From Magnetococcales bacterium (GTDB lineage: Bacteria > Pseudomonadota > Magnetococcia > Magnetococcales > JADFWU01), in contig JADFWU010000007.1 of the NCBI GenBank assembly GCA_015234045.1, positions 1-64,000 on the forward strand: DNA of 64,000 nt, read 5' to 3'. A program made the position numbers and the translations under genes. Below, in pieces: positions 63,576 to 64,000 of this stretch (position 1 is its first letter; every line of letters begins with the position of its first letter). The notes under the pieces were generated by a model. The model saw nothing but the letters and a program-made list of their open reading frames with translations, was not told where the DNA came from and did not search any database.

Positions 63576-64000
63576 TCACTCCAGTCCAGCCAACGCTTTA
63601 TCCAGAGCAATGGCCATATCCGCATCAAGGCCGTCATTCATTGACACTTCCATGGACTGCACATGTTCACCCATATTCTGAGTCATAGCCTCAACTTCTT
63701 CGGCACCGGGCAACTCAATCATTGGCGCTTCGATGGCATAGCGCCGCCTTTTATTATGGGATTTATGAACGGTCTTTTTTGACGATTGGGAAGATTTGGC
63801 TTTACGCTCTTTAAGGCGTTTTTCCATCAAACGAACGATGGCTTTATGCTTGCCTCTTTTGGCTAATTTCAACGGGGATTTACCGGAACGATCCTTCAGC
63901 AACGGATCAGCCCCCTCAGCCAATAACATGCGTACCACGCCTCCATGACCTTTGCGGGCTGCCTCATGCAAGGCTGTTGATTTTTTTCGAGTCCGAGCAT
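63576..64000 (-). CDS. Ankyrin-repeat protein (partial, runs off the right edge)
   Basis: The frame is open to the window edge. STALHEAARKGHGGVVRMLL and GADPLLKDRSGKSPLKLAKR are ankyrin repeats. They are followed by a very basic stretch (ERKAKSSQSSKKTVHKSHNKR) and an acidic C-terminus. Ankyrin repeats bind protein partners; no enzymatic domain is visible in the part seen. It converges on the PilZ gene with 52 bases between stops. Confidence 0.85.
   Translation of the reverse strand, partial: ARTRKKSTALHEAARKGHGGVVRMLLAEGADPLLKDRSGKSPLKLAKRGKHKAIVRLMEKRLKERKAKSSQSSKKTVHKSHNKRRRYAIEAPMIELPGAEEVEAMTQNMGEHVQSMEVSMNDGLDADMAIALDKALAGLE

Overview
The window reads as a chromosomal segment of a Gram-negative proteobacterium. 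The evidence is the set of Hfq, HflX, DksA, MiaA, an LpoA-type lipoprotein, YraN, RsmI and DolP-like genes. A groESL operon under a perfect CIRCE element implies HrcA control. G+C looks close to 50% by eye. The exact lineage cannot be fixed without a search; a deep-branching proteobacterium such as a Magnetococcia-like organism would fit, but that is only a guess. Genes are densely packed with many ATGA-type overlaps, and no rRNA, tRNA or CRISPR array was seen.

Layout. (1) 1-7054, + strand: a multisubunit Mrp/Mnh cation/proton antiporter operon of the split-MrpA type. It has three MrpD/NuoM-like subunits, one of which lacks the conserved TM7 lysine. (2) 7168-11218: a dispersed repeat, then umuC, umuD and an unknown gene on the - strand, divergent from an XRE repressor plus an IrrE/ImmA metallopeptidase. 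Two copies of TTCCGGAACA sit in the divergent promoter region. This looks like a LexA-independent damage switch for error-prone repair. (3) 11213-29306, - strand: about 16 genes of a surface-glycan or glycolipid cluster. It holds four radical SAM enzymes, a reversed-order HldE-like fusion, a sedoheptulose-7-phosphate isomerase, a sugar nucleotidyltransferase, an epimerase-like protein without the catalytic Tyr, glycosyltransferases, an AsnB amidotransferase and a flippase-like membrane protein. (4) 29307-36047: a hybrid histidine kinase, an M24 peptidase and elbB, with wreckage around them: a decayed fragment of the M24 gene, several repeat copies and a fic pseudogene split by a 157-bp hairpin MITE. 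(5) 36048-50595: mostly housekeeping (groEL, groES, hflX, hfq, an SDR, miaA, dksA, glcD-like, dolP-like, yraN, rsmI, lpoA-like, metF).

(6) 50702-63523: a signalling island. It holds an H-NOX-like/PilZ fusion, a REC-nucleotidyl cyclase-hemerythrin protein and a divergent operon. That operon encodes a second cyclase-like protein, a large REC-GAF-PAS kinase, three REC-PAS proteins, a membrane kinase with degenerate ATP-binding boxes, and a YcgR-like PilZ protein. Four of the receiver domains share an unusual insertion. The ligand-binding domains (H-NOX-like and hemerythrin) suggest NO/O2 or redox input, and the output would be cyclic nucleotides and c-di-GMP effectors. An ankyrin gene runs off the right edge.

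Three families of short dispersed, hairpin-forming elements (called A, B and C here) occur between genes, and one of them has demonstrably inserted into a gene.
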